In this document: positions 47,655-56,869 of the stretch, piece after piece | Layout: every line of letters begins with the position of its first letter | Numbering within the stretch: position 1 is the first letter of the stretch | The notes under the pieces: model-generated | Database searches by the model: none | The model's input: only the letters and a program-made list of their open reading frames with translations | What the model was told of the DNA's origin: nothing | Program-made: the position numbers and the translations under genes | From: Synechococcales cyanobacterium C42_A2020_086 | GTDB lineage: Bacteria; Cyanobacteriota; Cyanobacteriia; Elainellales; Elainellaceae | Assembly (NCBI GenBank): GCA_015272325.1 | Contig: JACYLU010000002.1 | Location: forward strand, 124,001 to 188,000 | Length of the DNA stretch: 64,000 bases | Direction of reading: 5' to 3'

Positions 47655-48037
47655 GCAGGGTGTAGCCACAGCGGTACAGAAGAATTGAAGTTGCTGGAGG
47701 TAAAATTGGCACGAGTCGCAAGAATTGCCTTATATGAATAGATTGGAAGAAGAATTTAGGCCAGCATTAGCCCAACTCTTCACAACTAAAGGCAGCCTTG
47801 TCAACTGATATCTCATACTGATACCTCAGTTAACGTCAACACTTCTGTGATAACGATCAAATTTCCTCAGTATTTCGATCAGATTCTCTCAATATTTAAT
47901 GCTTATAGGTCAAGTTAAGACATCCCTCTGCTTTTTCAAGCCCTACCCTAGTTTGGACTCTCTAGATCCTTCGGATGTCTGAAGAATCCATTTCTGCACT
48001 CGCTCGAACCGGGCTGAAGCCAGCTCAATCCGGTCAA
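47655..48037. other. Intergenic region, no gene recognised
   Basis: About 380 bp, AT-rich around 47830-47920. No open frame with family features, no hairpin I would support. Confidence 0.35.
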
Positions 48038-48892
48038 TCAGGTGCGCGTGCCAAACCGGGATGCTCCCGCTGCGGCTACCGTCACTAGCCCAATGGCCAA
48101 GCTAGCCCGCAGGTCTAGGGTTTCCCCGAGCAGTACCAACCCAATCACCGCTGCTGCTACAGGTTCCAGGCTCAAGAGCACGCCAAACACCCGCACCGGC
48201 AGCCAGCGCAGTGCCTCTAGCTCAAAGGAATAGGGCAACGCCGACGACAGCAGCGCCACGCCGAAGCCGAGCAGCAGCAGTGGCGGCGACACCAGTGCTG
48301 TTCCTCCTGCCATCAGCCCAATCGGCAGCAGCACAATGGCTCCCACGCTCATCGCCAGCGCTAGACCTGTGCCGCCGGGAAAGGCTCGCCCCACTCGCGC
48401 CGAAAGCAGAATATAGGCTGCCCAGAAGCTGCCCGCCACTAGCGCCAGCCCCACCCCAACCGGGTCAAGAACCGAGCCACCAATGGGAGCGAGCAGCCCA
48501 ATTCCCACTGCCGCCAGCGCTACCCACAGTCCATCCAGCCAGCGGCGAGAGTTGGCGACCGCCACCCCCAATGGACCGATAAACTCCAGCGCTACCGCTA
48601 CGCCAATCGGGATTCGCTCGATCGCCAGATAGAAGGTTAGATTCATCAGGGACAGCGACAGCCCAAATCCGATCAGCGCTACCCGTCCCCGGCGGCTCAT
48701 ACCCGTCAGTCGCGGTCGCCAGAGCAGCAGCAGTACGATAGCGGCAAACCCGACCCGCAACAGCGCCATGCTGTAGGGATTGAGCTGCTGAAACAGACTT
48801 TTTGCCAAGGCAGAACCGAGCTGCGTCGAGACAATCGACAGTAGCACCAGAGCGGTGGGCGGCAGAACCGGCAGTGAACGAACAGACTTCAT
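48038..48892 (-). CDS. EamA/RhtA-type exporter
   Basis: A 284-residue ten-helix transporter of the DMT superfamily. LVLLSIVSTQLGSALAKSLFQQLNP, then FYLAIERIPIGVAVALEFIGPLGVAV and PYSFELEALRWLPVRVFGVLLSLEPVAAA, resemble the RhtA threonine/homoserine exporter. Substrate is inferred only. It is a second DMT protein in the window, not closely similar to the one at 30333. Confidence 0.85.
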   Translation of the reverse strand: MKSVRSLPVLPPTALVLLSIVSTQLGSALAKSLFQQLNPYSMALLRVGFAAIVLLLLWRPRLTGMSRRGRVALIGFGLSLSLMNLTFYLAIERIPIGVAVALEFIGPLGVAVANSRRWLDGLWVALAAVGIGLLAPIGGSVLDPVGVGLALVAGSFWAAYILLSARVGRAFPGGTGLALAMSVGAIVLLPIGLMAGGTALVSPPLLLLGFGVALLSSALPYSFELEALRWLPVRVFGVLLSLEPVAAAVIGLVLLGETLDLRASLAIGLVTVAAAGASRFGTRT

Positions 48893-49029
48893 TAAGGCAA
48901 CTCGCGGCTAGGCTGGAATCATGCAGGCAGCATCTCGCTTCTGCTACCCTACGGCTTTTGATTGCGCGGAAACAACGGATACCACTAATGATTTCTATTG
49001 ACAGAAACGATGGAACGGCGAGTCAGTCT

Positions 49030-49887
49030 TCAATTCCACAGCCGTTCGGCATGGTGGCGGAGGTGGTCTTCCATGAAGGTGGCGATGAAGTAGTAGCTGT
49101 GGTCGTAGCCCTGCTGCATCCGTAGGGTCAGGGGTTGACCTGCCTCGGCACAGGCCTGCTGAAACACCTGCGGCATTAGCTGTTTGTCCAGAAAGGCATC
49201 GGCGGTGCCCTGATCAATCAGAATGGGAGAATCAAGCTGGGTGGTCCGCACGAGTTCGCTGGCATCGTAGGCGCGCCATGTCGCCTGATCGCTTCCCAGA
49301 TAGCCAGTGAAGGCTTTTTGGCCCCAGGGGCAGCGCATCGGAGCCACAATCGGCGCAAAGGCCGACACCGAGCGATACTGCCGCGGGTTCTTGAGGGCGC
49401 AGATCAAAGCCCCATGCCCACCCATCGAGTGTCCAAAGATGCCCTGCCGCTCTGGGTTGCCAGGAAAGTGGTCCGCAATCAGGGCTGGCAATTCTCGCGT
49501 GATGTAGCTGTACATCTGGTAGTGGGTTTGCCAAGGTTGCTGAGTGGCATCCACATAAAAGCCGGCACCGCTGCCAAAATCCCAGTCATCGTCTTCTCCG
49601 GGAATGCCGGTTTGACGGGGGCTAGTATCGGGCGCTACGAGCATAACGCCGTACTTCGCGGCAAACTGCTGTGCCCCGGCCTTGGTCGTGAAGTTCTCCT
49701 CGGTGCAGGTGAGTCCCGACAGGTAGTACAGCACCGGCACAGTTTCAGTTTGGGCTTGCGGCGGCAGATAGACCGCAAACTTCATCGGGCTGCGGCAGCA
49801 GGTTGAATCATGCCGATAAAACCCAACCGTACCGCCAAAGCAGGCGTATTGATTGAGAGACTCTAAGGTGGAGGTCGTGGCAGTCAT
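49030..49887 (-). CDS. fghA: S-formylglutathione hydrolase
   Basis: A 285-residue esterase-D-type serine hydrolase of formaldehyde detoxification, releasing formate and glutathione. The block [20 protein letters not shown], the nucleophile [11 protein letters not shown] (about residues 139-149), the acid region [12 protein letters not shown] and the histidine GYDHSYYFI (about 258-266) are as expected. ATG at 49887 gives the usual N-terminus ([13 protein letters not shown]). The partner glutathione-dependent dehydrogenase is not in the window. Confidence 0.92.
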   Translation of the reverse strand: MTATTSTLESLNQYACFGGTVGFYRHDSTCCRSPMKFAVYLPPQAQTETVPVLYYLSGLTCTEENFTTKAGAQQFAAKYGVMLVAPDTSPRQTGIPGEDDDWDFGSGAGFYVDATQQPWQTHYQMYSYITRELPALIADHFPGNPERQGIFGHSMGGHGALICALKNPRQYRSVSAFAPIVAPMRCPWGQKAFTGYLGSDQATWRAYDASELVRTTQLDSPILIDQGTADAFLDKQLMPQVFQQACAEAGQPLTLRMQQGYDHSYYFIATFMEDHLRHHAERLWN

Positions 49888-50307
49888 GGCAGAAATCCTA
49901 GCGGCGGAAGGCACTGTCTGCCATTATGCCGTCGGCGGAGTGTTGGCGGAGCATGCTTGCCAAAATTTGCTGTGTATGGCTAAGCTGCGCATGGCTAAAT
50001 TGATGCCCTGCGATCGGTCCAATGTTCACGTTCACCTGTCCACGTTCACCCGCCGCAGTACCCTTTCGGATTTAGCCGAATTTTATACGGCTGGTGTACC
50101 GCGGAACGCTAGGCAGCGGCAGATGGCTTCCTAATCTGCACCAGCCATTCTCAACTGTCCGCTGCCAATAACCCGACAAACTGTCAGGCGAGGATTCCGG
50201 ATACAAGGCTGTCCATTCATGTGATTGGGATTGCTCGTAATGCAATCAAGTTTCATAGGAGTCATCCTGGTTCCTGACGTTTTCTGATCTCCAAGCTAAT
50301 ACCCAAG
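49888..50307. other. Intergenic region, no gene recognised
   Basis: About 420 bp. Contains short duplicated words (AAGCTGCGCATGGCTAA, GTTCACGTTCACC..CCACGTTCACCC). An open frame at 49853-50134 has no family features and overlaps the fghA start on the other strand, so it is not called. Confidence 0.35.
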
Positions 50308-52515
50308 CTAACGAGGTCGCCAGCATACGAGCTGAGCTTCCAGGGCCGCCTGCGGATTCAGCACCTGCACCTGCTGACTCTGGCAGAGCCGCTGTACCTG
50401 TTGGCTGACCCGCTCGATCTCAATGTAGGGAAACTGCCGCTGTGCATGGTGCAGCAGAGTTTGCAGCCCAATCACCGGATGCGTCTGTACCAGACTGAGT
50501 AGATATTCTTCGAGTTGGCGCATTAGTCGCGGATCGAGATCTGAGGCAGACTCTGGTTTCTGGGCATCCTCTGGCACTGCTGTATCTGCTGGATGGATCA
50601 CCCCGAGCTGCTGGAGCAGGGTGCAGTCGTTGAGTAGTCCTGAGTCTTGGATCAGCATTTGGAGTTGCTTCAGCCCGACCGTTTGGCTGCCAATCACCAG
50701 ATCGCCTTCGCGGGCATCTTTCACCAAGTTGTAGTAGGTAGCAAGGTACTGCACCGAGAGCAAATCTGGCGTGATGTGGTAATGGGGAACACCGGTAAAA
50801 ATCTGGCGATAGAGCTGATGCCCCTTCAGCGCTCCATGACCTACGGTTTCCGCCCGGATCAGGATCAGAGTCTGGCAGGCCCGCTGCTCCACGGCGCGCT
50901 GGCAGGCATCCATGATGTAAAAGAAGGTGTTCATCCCCTGATCCTCCGTCCAGACGATGCCGTAGCTCTCGGGGCGATCCGAATGCTCATAGCCAAAGGA
51001 GCAGCCGGCAAACTTGGTTCGCTCAAGCAGCGGCGCTTTGATCCGTTCAATGCCTAGGGCTAGCAGCACTTCCTTCAAGCTTTCCACGAGTTCCAGCGAG
51101 GTGAAATAGCGGATGCGGCTAATACTCTCCTGCACCTTCGTCAGCTCGTCGTGCCATTTCAGCCGAAAGGTAGCCAATCGGTCTGAGTCTGCCGTAGGGG
51201 TGGTCGTTCCATTGCCAGAACTGTGGTTCGTACTGTGGTCTATATAGGCACCATTCTGCACAGCAACGGGGAGGTCCAGAGAGGATGCTGCCGGAGCCAC
51301 CTCAGATTGCCTGGAAGCCGAGCTTGACAGCTGATCTGCAGACTGGCCAAGACCATTGGTTTCCGTTCGCTGCATCAGCCGTTCTTTGTGCTCTTGAAAC
51401 ACATCTCGTCCCAAACGCAGTGCATCGCGGGGGTTCGTGCGGCCGCCAGGGAAATAGTCCTCGAGATACTGCCCGCTCAGGGGGTAGATCACCGTATCGG
51501 GATGGGGGCTGGCTTGGCGATGCATTGGATTGAGGCGCGAAGCCCACAGCGAGGCCGCCTGCTCCAGGGTAATTAGCCGCAGCGGTACTTCCCGGTCGAT
51601 GCGGGCCCGGTGCGACTGGTCAATCCGGGTTTTGTAGTGCTCCCAGGTGTTGGTGAGGATGCTGATGATGATCAGAAAATTGGTGTCTTCGTCGTGAATT
51701 TTGGTGTTGACGTTGAACAGGGTTTGCAAATCCAGGGTGCCATCTGGCAGGCGGGCGATGCTCTCGAGCTGGTCAAAGCAGAGCACAATCGGCTGAGTAT
51801 TCAGCGCCACCCGCCCAAAATTAGCCAGAATTTCGCGGGCGGCTTGCTCGGTGTCAATCGAGCTTTTCAGGCGCAAGGCTTGCAGCGATTCTTCGCTGAG
51901 ATCATCTACCCGCAGCCATTCGCAGGCGAGGGAGTAGAGTTTGGCGTCAGTCAGGTCGTGCAAAAGGCCAAAAAATTTGTCGGCATTGTAGATGCTGTTC
52001 GGGCTGACTTGCTTGTAGATCTCCTTCAGTCGCTTGATGAATTGCTGGCGGTCGGTTTGCAGCAAATCGAGAATATTTTCCTTGAGCCGATCGCGTAGGC
52101 TGCGCTGTTTCAGGGTCAGCAAAACGTTTTTCAACCACAGCAGCAGCTGCGAGTATTTCTGTCCGGCTGGAACCTGTACCAAACTATCGACCGTGTAGCG
52201 CAGAATATGCCGCCAAATGTAATCGCTTTGGGGAAAAGGAGGAATATAGGCAAAAAAGGCTTTGTGATTAAAGGCTCGCTTCAGTCGCCCTAGCAAATAG
52301 GTTTTGCCCGAGCCGCTATCACCGTCAAGAATAATCGTGCGGGTGTAATGATCGCGACCGACCTGATCCAGGGTGGCTTCGATAACAGCAATCGCCTCTT
52401 GATGGATCGATTCCACAACCGGCTCCGGATCTTTTTGCTTGTGCCAAAAGTTGACAGAGCGGAGGTTATCGAAAGGATTTGTACTTCTGAGAATGAGGTC
52501 ATCGATCGATGCCAT
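50308..52515 (-). CDS. Uncharacterised P-loop ATPase, two-part protein
   Basis: A 735-residue protein. The N-terminal half is a P-loop ATPase: Walker A LDGDSGSGKTYLLGRL (about residues 63-78), Walker B PIVLCFDQLESIARL (about 252-266), and a C-terminal helical lid with arginine-rich RTNPRDALRLGRD, reminiscent of Orc/STAND-type ATPases. A Ser-rich linker (about 385-445) leads to a C-terminal mixed region (LLERTKFAGCSFGYEHSD; LILIRAETVGHG) that resembles a nuclease-like or sensor fold, then a terminal winged-helix-like part. I cannot name a family. It is just downstream of a multi-winged-helix gene on the same strand. Confidence 0.6.
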   Translation of the reverse strand: MASIDDLILRSTNPFDNLRSVNFWHKQKDPEPVVESIHQEAIAVIEATLDQVGRDHYTRTIILDGDSGSGKTYLLGRLKRAFNHKAFFAYIPPFPQSDYIWRHILRYTVDSLVQVPAGQKYSQLLLWLKNVLLTLKQRSLRDRLKENILDLLQTDRQQFIKRLKEIYKQVSPNSIYNADKFFGLLHDLTDAKLYSLACEWLRVDDLSEESLQALRLKSSIDTEQAAREILANFGRVALNTQPIVLCFDQLESIARLPDGTLDLQTLFNVNTKIHDEDTNFLIIISILTNTWEHYKTRIDQSHRARIDREVPLRLITLEQAASLWASRLNPMHRQASPHPDTVIYPLSGQYLEDYFPGGRTNPRDALRLGRDVFQEHKERLMQRTETNGLGQSADQLSSSASRQSEVAPAASSLDLPVAVQNGAYIDHSTNHSSGNGTTTPTADSDRLATFRLKWHDELTKVQESISRIRYFTSLELVESLKEVLLALGIERIKAPLLERTKFAGCSFGYEHSDRPESYGIVWTEDQGMNTFFYIMDACQRAVEQRACQTLILIRAETVGHGALKGHQLYRQIFTGVPHYHITPDLLSVQYLATYYNLVKDAREGDLVIGSQTVGLKQLQMLIQDSGLLNDCTLLQQLGVIHPADTAVPEDAQKPESASDLDPRLMRQLEEYLLSLVQTHPVIGLQTLLHHAQRQFPYIEIERVSQQVQRLCQSQQVQVLNPQAALEAQLVCWRPR

Positions 52516-52542
52516 GGCGTCAATCCTCTTGTGCACTGTCAG

Positions 52543-52575
52543 CGTTTTAGCTGTGTTTTAGCCGTGTTTTAGCCG
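52543..52575 (+). repeat. 11-base tandem repeat, three copies
   Basis: Three tandem copies of GTTTTAGCCGT-like units lie between the ATPase gene and its neighbour. Confidence 0.8.
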
Positions 52576-52622
52576 TTGAAGTAACCCGATTGGCGATGCC
52601 ATCCTAGGGCGATATGAGATGG

Positions 52623-53387
52623 TTATATCACTTTAATAAAAAACAGCGGACTGCCAGCCCGTTGCTCAATTCCGGCGCTGATTTGTTCGGGGGTATAGTC
52701 TTGAGTATGAACGATTGCCCGCAATTCAATTTTGTCATTTCGTTGCAGACGGTAAAGGATTTGATCTAGCTCCTCACGAGCCAGCGGCTGTAATTTTTGC
52801 CGCAGATAAAAAATGGGTAAATAGTTGTGGGTTGCTTCTTCTTGATCGAGCCGTTGAATCAGGGCTAACACCTCTTCATCACTGGGTTTGGAGTCGGGTA
52901 TTCCCTCAGGAAGCGCCTGCCGAATCGCTTGAAATTGATTCACCAATTGCGCCAAGCAATCTTGTCCCCGAGGGGTTAGCCAAACTTCGGCATTTTGGCG
53001 CTTGAGCTGTGTTTCCACTGTGATCAGTCCACGCTCTAGAAACTTTTGCAGCAGGGCATCGCGGGCGGCCGCCTTCAGGGTAGACGAGGTGAGCTGTGCC
53101 GGCGTGATTTTGCGGGCAGCAGCTAGTTTGTGCAGCACCTTCAGTTCCGCTGTGGTGATCGGCAAGGCGTGCTCGGGCAACTTTAATAACGCCTGACCGG
53201 CTGGCGTAATTTTTACGGTTGCAATTTCGCGGCTAAAGTCTACTAAGCCGGCTTTGTTTAGGTTCTGGCAAATCTTATCTTTTTTGGCAAACGATTTGAA
53301 ACTTGGGCTTGTCAAGGCAGCACGATGGTGGCGGCATTCCTGCAGCTTTAGCAAAAATTTCAGCTCATCTAAGGGATGGACACTCAT
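52623..53387 (-). CDS. Multi-winged-helix protein of unknown function
   Basis: A 254-residue protein, started at ATG 53387, built of several small helical domains that look like tandem winged helices: LVDFSREIATVKITPAGQALLKLPEH, then LITVETQLKRQNAEVWLTPRGQDCLAQL, then LQPLAREELDQILYRLQRNDKIELRA. The in-frame frame extends to 53561, but that part is low-quality and overlaps the ccmK gene. It probably binds DNA and may act with the ATPase 107 bp downstream. Family not identified; the pairing is inference from position. Confidence 0.6.
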   Translation of the reverse strand: MSVHPLDELKFLLKLQECRHHRAALTSPSFKSFAKKDKICQNLNKAGLVDFSREIATVKITPAGQALLKLPEHALPITTAELKVLHKLAAARKITPAQLTSSTLKAAARDALLQKFLERGLITVETQLKRQNAEVWLTPRGQDCLAQLVNQFQAIRQALPEGIPDSKPSDEEVLALIQRLDQEEATHNYLPIFYLRQKLQPLAREELDQILYRLQRNDKIELRAIVHTQDYTPEQISAGIEQRAGSPLFFIKVI

Positions 53388-53502
53388 GCCCGATATTGCC
53401 CTATCCAGGGGTATTGATTTTGGAGATTTGGAGCGCCTAGATTTTAACGTGAACTGACGAAAAGATTCCGCTTCTAGCTCCACCGAAGGCACCAGCGAGC
53501 AC

Positions 53503-53847
53503 TCAAGCCGACAACGGCGGCGGAAACCGGATCGGTTGAGCGAAGGTTCGCAGGTCGGCACTGCGGCAGATCGGCAGCGCGGCTTCTAGATTGTCGTGGG
53601 GCTGAGCAATGATATGGTGCGACAGCAACTCGCCCCCGTTGACCTGAGCAATAGCAGCCAATCCTGCCTGCACGGCTACCTCTACTTCAGCAACCGCACC
53701 GCGAATGAGTACGGTGATGCGACCGAGATCCGTATTCTCGAACCCCACTAGCGTTACGCTCGCACCTTTGCACATGGCGTCAGCCACCTCCAGTGCAGTA
53801 GGAATTCCCAAAACCTCAACCATGCCCAAGGCAACCGCCATACTCAA
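53503..53847 (-). CDS. CcmK-type carboxysome shell protein (single BMC domain)
   Basis: A 114-residue bacterial-microcompartment hexamer protein. AVALGMVEVLGIPTALEVADAM, VTLVGFENTDLGRITVLIRG, VAVQAGLAAI and VNGGELLSHHIIAQPHDNLEAALPI are the standard CcmK blocks. The pore loop reads FENTDLG where CcmK1/2 have YEKIGSG, so the pore should differ in charge and selectivity. The C-terminus carries an extra ~20 residues. It is an orphan, away from any ccm operon, like satellite ccmK genes of other cyanobacteria. It is followed on the same strand by the winged-helix and ATPase genes. Confidence 0.88.
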   Translation of the reverse strand: MSMAVALGMVEVLGIPTALEVADAMCKGASVTLVGFENTDLGRITVLIRGAVAEVEVAVQAGLAAIAQVNGGELLSHHIIAQPHDNLEAALPICRSADLRTFAQPIRFPPPLSA

Positions 53848-54032
53848 ACTGCCGCACCAAACGAGCCAAGCTACCTGCAGAATAGACCTGCGGTACTGCC
53901 CCTCGCAACTGGTTTTAGAGATTGACCTAATTCTAGAGTTTTAGAAATTGACCTAAAGAGATCGACTGCAGAGATTGACTGTTTAGAATTGGGGGAAGCA
54001 GACGCTCTAGTTCGGGAATCTAAAGGGCAATC

Positions 54033-55067
54033 ATGCGCAAGCGCACAATTTGGATGGCATTGTTTGGCATGGCATTGGGAATCGTGCTGCTCGGCTGGAG
54101 TGGCAACCGCCTGCCTGCCGCCTTGAATTTAGTCCGGCAGCCGGCCTCGACGGTGTCTGCTCCCATAGCCTCAAGAGAACAACAGCCTGCCCCAAACGTG
54201 AACTCGCAGCGGTTGCTCAACGATGTCCGGGCCCTCACCTTCCGTCGCTATGCTCCTACGGACCGCACCCAAGCCCGAGACTACATTATTCGGGAGCTAG
54301 AGCAGGTCGGCTGGTCGATCCAGTCCCATGCGTTCCAAGACGGGCTGAACCTCTACGCCGAACGTCCCGGCACCGACCCCAACGCGGGTACCATTCTTTT
54401 GGGGGCCCATTATGATACGGTGGAACCGTCGCCCGGAGCGGATGACAACGCCACGAGTGTCGCTACGGTGTTGGAAGCTGCCCGCTTGTTTGCCAGGCAA
54501 TCCACCCCGCGCGGACTGCAAATAGTCTTTTTCGATCTTGAAGAGCAGGGGCTGCTAGGCAGCAAAGCCTTTGTCGATGCCAAGGTGCAGCGCGACCAGT
54601 TGCGGGGAGCCATCGTGCTGGATATGCTGGGGTATGCCTGCTACACGGCGGGCTGCCAGTCCTACCCCTCGGTGCTGCCGATCGAGCCACCCACCAATCG
54701 CGGCGATTTCTTGGCGGTGCTGGGTGATCAAGGGCATCTGCCGCTGCTCAATAGTTTCGTGCAGGCAAGCCAAGCGGGTCTGCCGCCCGTGCAAACGCTC
54801 GCAGTGCCCACCTTTGGGGCTTTCACACCCGATCTGGTGCGCAGCGATCACGCGCCCTTTTGGAAGAAAAACCTAGGAGCCGTGCTGGTTACCGACACCG
54901 CAAACTTTCGTAATCCTCACTACCATCAGCCGAGTGATACCTTGGAAACAATTGATCCCCGCTTTTTCCAGGGTGCCGCTCAAATTGTGGTCAACGCTCT
55001 GTCAGATTTGCTGCAAGGGCACGATAGCCTGGCAACTCAGGATGCGCGTCAAGCATCGGGCAGCTAG
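54033..55067 (+). CDS. M28-family exported aminopeptidase
   Basis: A 344-residue zinc peptidase with an N-terminal membrane anchor/signal (about residues 6-25). The metal ligands appear in order: GAHYDTVE (His), GADDNATSV (bridging Asp), FDLEEQGLLGS (Glu pair), VLDMLGYA (Asp) and HYHQPSDTLETID (His). It should act in the periplasm on peptides. A Pro-rich segment and a Cys pair (YACYTAGC) are also visible. Confidence 0.9.
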   Translation: MRKRTIWMALFGMALGIVLLGWSGNRLPAALNLVRQPASTVSAPIASREQQPAPNVNSQRLLNDVRALTFRRYAPTDRTQARDYIIRELEQVGWSIQSHAFQDGLNLYAERPGTDPNAGTILLGAHYDTVEPSPGADDNATSVATVLEAARLFARQSTPRGLQIVFFDLEEQGLLGSKAFVDAKVQRDQLRGAIVLDMLGYACYTAGCQSYPSVLPIEPPTNRGDFLAVLGDQGHLPLLNSFVQASQAGLPPVQTLAVPTFGAFTPDLVRSDHAPFWKKNLGAVLVTDTANFRNPHYHQPSDTLETIDPRFFQGAAQIVVNALSDLLQGHDSLATQDARQASGS

Positions 55068-55225
55068 ACCTGCTTTGCTGGCGGGACAGGCGTTTTTCAA
55101 ATTTCTCTACAAGTTTCTCAAACTGATGCGAGGATATGAGGATGTTCACGATGCGCCCTTGGTCTGTCTCGCCTCTCCCAGTTTCATCGCAGGATGGTGT
55201 GAATTCTAACCCGTTTCACCTACCG

Positions 55226-56005
55226 ATGACTCCAACGCTAACCTGCCAATCGCCCTCTCCGCGAGGGATTTTGGACTTGGCGCGGCAGGGTCATCCGGTA
55301 GCACTGGCGACGCTGCTGAACTATGCCTTGCATCGGTCGCAGGTAAAGGCACGGGTGCAGCGTCAGGATCGACAGCTCCACATTCTTCTGGAGTCGCCAT
55401 ATTCACCCGATGCCCATTGGGCAAGAACTTGGCTCAGTGGCGGCATAGTTTATCTGCGTCCCGCGTCGGTGGAGCAAGTGGTGCTCTATGGGCGGGCATT
55501 GGGGGAGCGGGCAGCCCGCTGGCAGCAGGAGTTCGATCTCGGCATAGGCAACCAGAATGTGTCCCGGGAGGCATCCGCGCCGACCCCGACCGCCCTACCA
55601 TTAGCACAGGCGGCCCCTCCGGAAGCCGGACCTTCGCAGTTCGCTGTATCAGCGGCTGCTGTCCACTCCTTTGATTCTGATTCTTCTGATGCGGTTATGG
55701 TTCAGTCGTTAGAACACTCTGAAACGGCCGACTGGCTGAGACGCCCCGAAGCACTAGTGCTGCTGATCTTTGTCAGCCTACTCGTCTTTTGGGATACCTA
55801 TGTGTCGCTGCTGGAAGAAGTTGCAGATGAATCCGCCCTGACCAGTCGCCAGTTGGCTCAGCGGCTAGGCACGAGCCGCAAGGTGATTCGCCGCCAGAAG
55901 CAGCAGCCTGACTTTGCCGCTTGGACCCAGCAGCGAGACCCGGACGGTCTGGCTTGGACCTACAAGAGCGGCAGTGGTTTTGTGCCGCTGCAGGTGGCTT
56001 CCTAG
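55226..56005 (+). CDS. Conserved hypothetical protein with membrane helix and HTH-like C-terminus
   Basis: A 259-residue protein started at ATG 55226. The N-terminal ~100 residues (ILDLARQGHPVALATLLNYALH; VKARVQRQDRQLHILLES) are a conserved cyanobacterial domain. After a low-complexity linker comes a membrane helix (ALVLLIFVSLLVFWDTYVSLL) and then a short helix-turn-helix-like region (LTSRQLAQRLGTSRKVIRRQKQQPDF). Function unknown. A start 90 bp upstream (55136) is possible but adds no conserved sequence. Confidence 0.6.
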   Translation: MTPTLTCQSPSPRGILDLARQGHPVALATLLNYALHRSQVKARVQRQDRQLHILLESPYSPDAHWARTWLSGGIVYLRPASVEQVVLYGRALGERAARWQQEFDLGIGNQNVSREASAPTPTALPLAQAAPPEAGPSQFAVSAAAVHSFDSDSSDAVMVQSLEHSETADWLRRPEALVLLIFVSLLVFWDTYVSLLEEVADESALTSRQLAQRLGTSRKVIRRQKQQPDFAAWTQQRDPDGLAWTYKSGSGFVPLQVAS

Positions 56006-56144
56006 AGACTCCTAGCGAGTCAATCTCCCTCTTGCGGTAGTGGCGGACGTTGCCCCTACTGACGATAGTGGTGAAGAATCTAATGCTATTCCTGTTTTCT
56101 TCCTAACTTCATTACTTTACTAAACTTTACTGAGCGCTCTGGAG

Positions 56145-56651
56145 ATGCCAAGACCTTCCTACCCACCAGACGATGTCGAGGGCACGCGTAAGGCTCGCCC
56201 GCTGACCTATCTCGTTCATCGCCTAGTGATTGCCGTGGCGTTTGCCATTATTGCTGGGTTACTGCTCAGTTCGCTATCTCAGGCCTTTGCAATTGACCTG
56301 CAAACTGGGTCGCGCAGCCTAGCCGCAGCTGCTCTGCCCCCCATTGTGCTAGCCTATGCAACTTTCTTTTCCCGCACCTCCCGGACTCCACGCTCTGCCG
56401 GACAGGCGCTAGAGGTCAATCTTTACATCATTGCCCTGATCTGGACTTTGGTGCTGCTAATTCTCGTCGATTTCACTGGCTCTCGGTTCAATGGTCAGCT
56501 GCCGCTCGGCGAATTTGCGATTTCCTCGACCTTGAGCACTCTAGTGTTTCTAATGCGCCAAGTGTCGTTTGCGTCGTTGCTGTCCTGCGCCTACGGTATT
56601 TTGTCTGGCTTTCTCGTTCATATTTTGCTGTTTGGTCTATTTAGCCGCTAA
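56145..56651 (+). CDS. Hypothetical membrane protein
   Basis: A 168-residue protein with four predicted membrane helices (VIAVAFAIIAGLLLSSL; AAAALPPIVLAYATFF; LYIIALIWTLVLLILVDF; SFASLLSCAYGILSGFLVHILLFGLF). I do not recognise a family. It follows the gene at 55226 by 139 bp and may be co-transcribed. Confidence 0.5.
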   Translation: MPRPSYPPDDVEGTRKARPLTYLVHRLVIAVAFAIIAGLLLSSLSQAFAIDLQTGSRSLAAAALPPIVLAYATFFSRTSRTPRSAGQALEVNLYIIALIWTLVLLILVDFTGSRFNGQLPLGEFAISSTLSTLVFLMRQVSFASLLSCAYGILSGFLVHILLFGLFSR

Positions 56652-56869
56652 CACACTAGCTGATTGGGCAATTCGGGTAAGTCGGGCAACAGTCATAGCC
56701 CAAGCCCACTCGACACTCCTGAATCCTACTCCTCAATCTTGCGCGTCCGCAGTACACTAGCTGCGATAGGCCGTCCAATGTCTCGGGTGATACTTCAGCA
56801 CCCTTATGGCGTTGATTCGCTGCGAACTCCGGTCGGCCGATGAGTAGGCGTACCGATTGGAGCAGGACC

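Noticed and set aside
49853-50134. 93-codon open frame after fghA
   Set aside because: Overlaps the fghA start on the other strand and has no family features; composed partly of short repeats.
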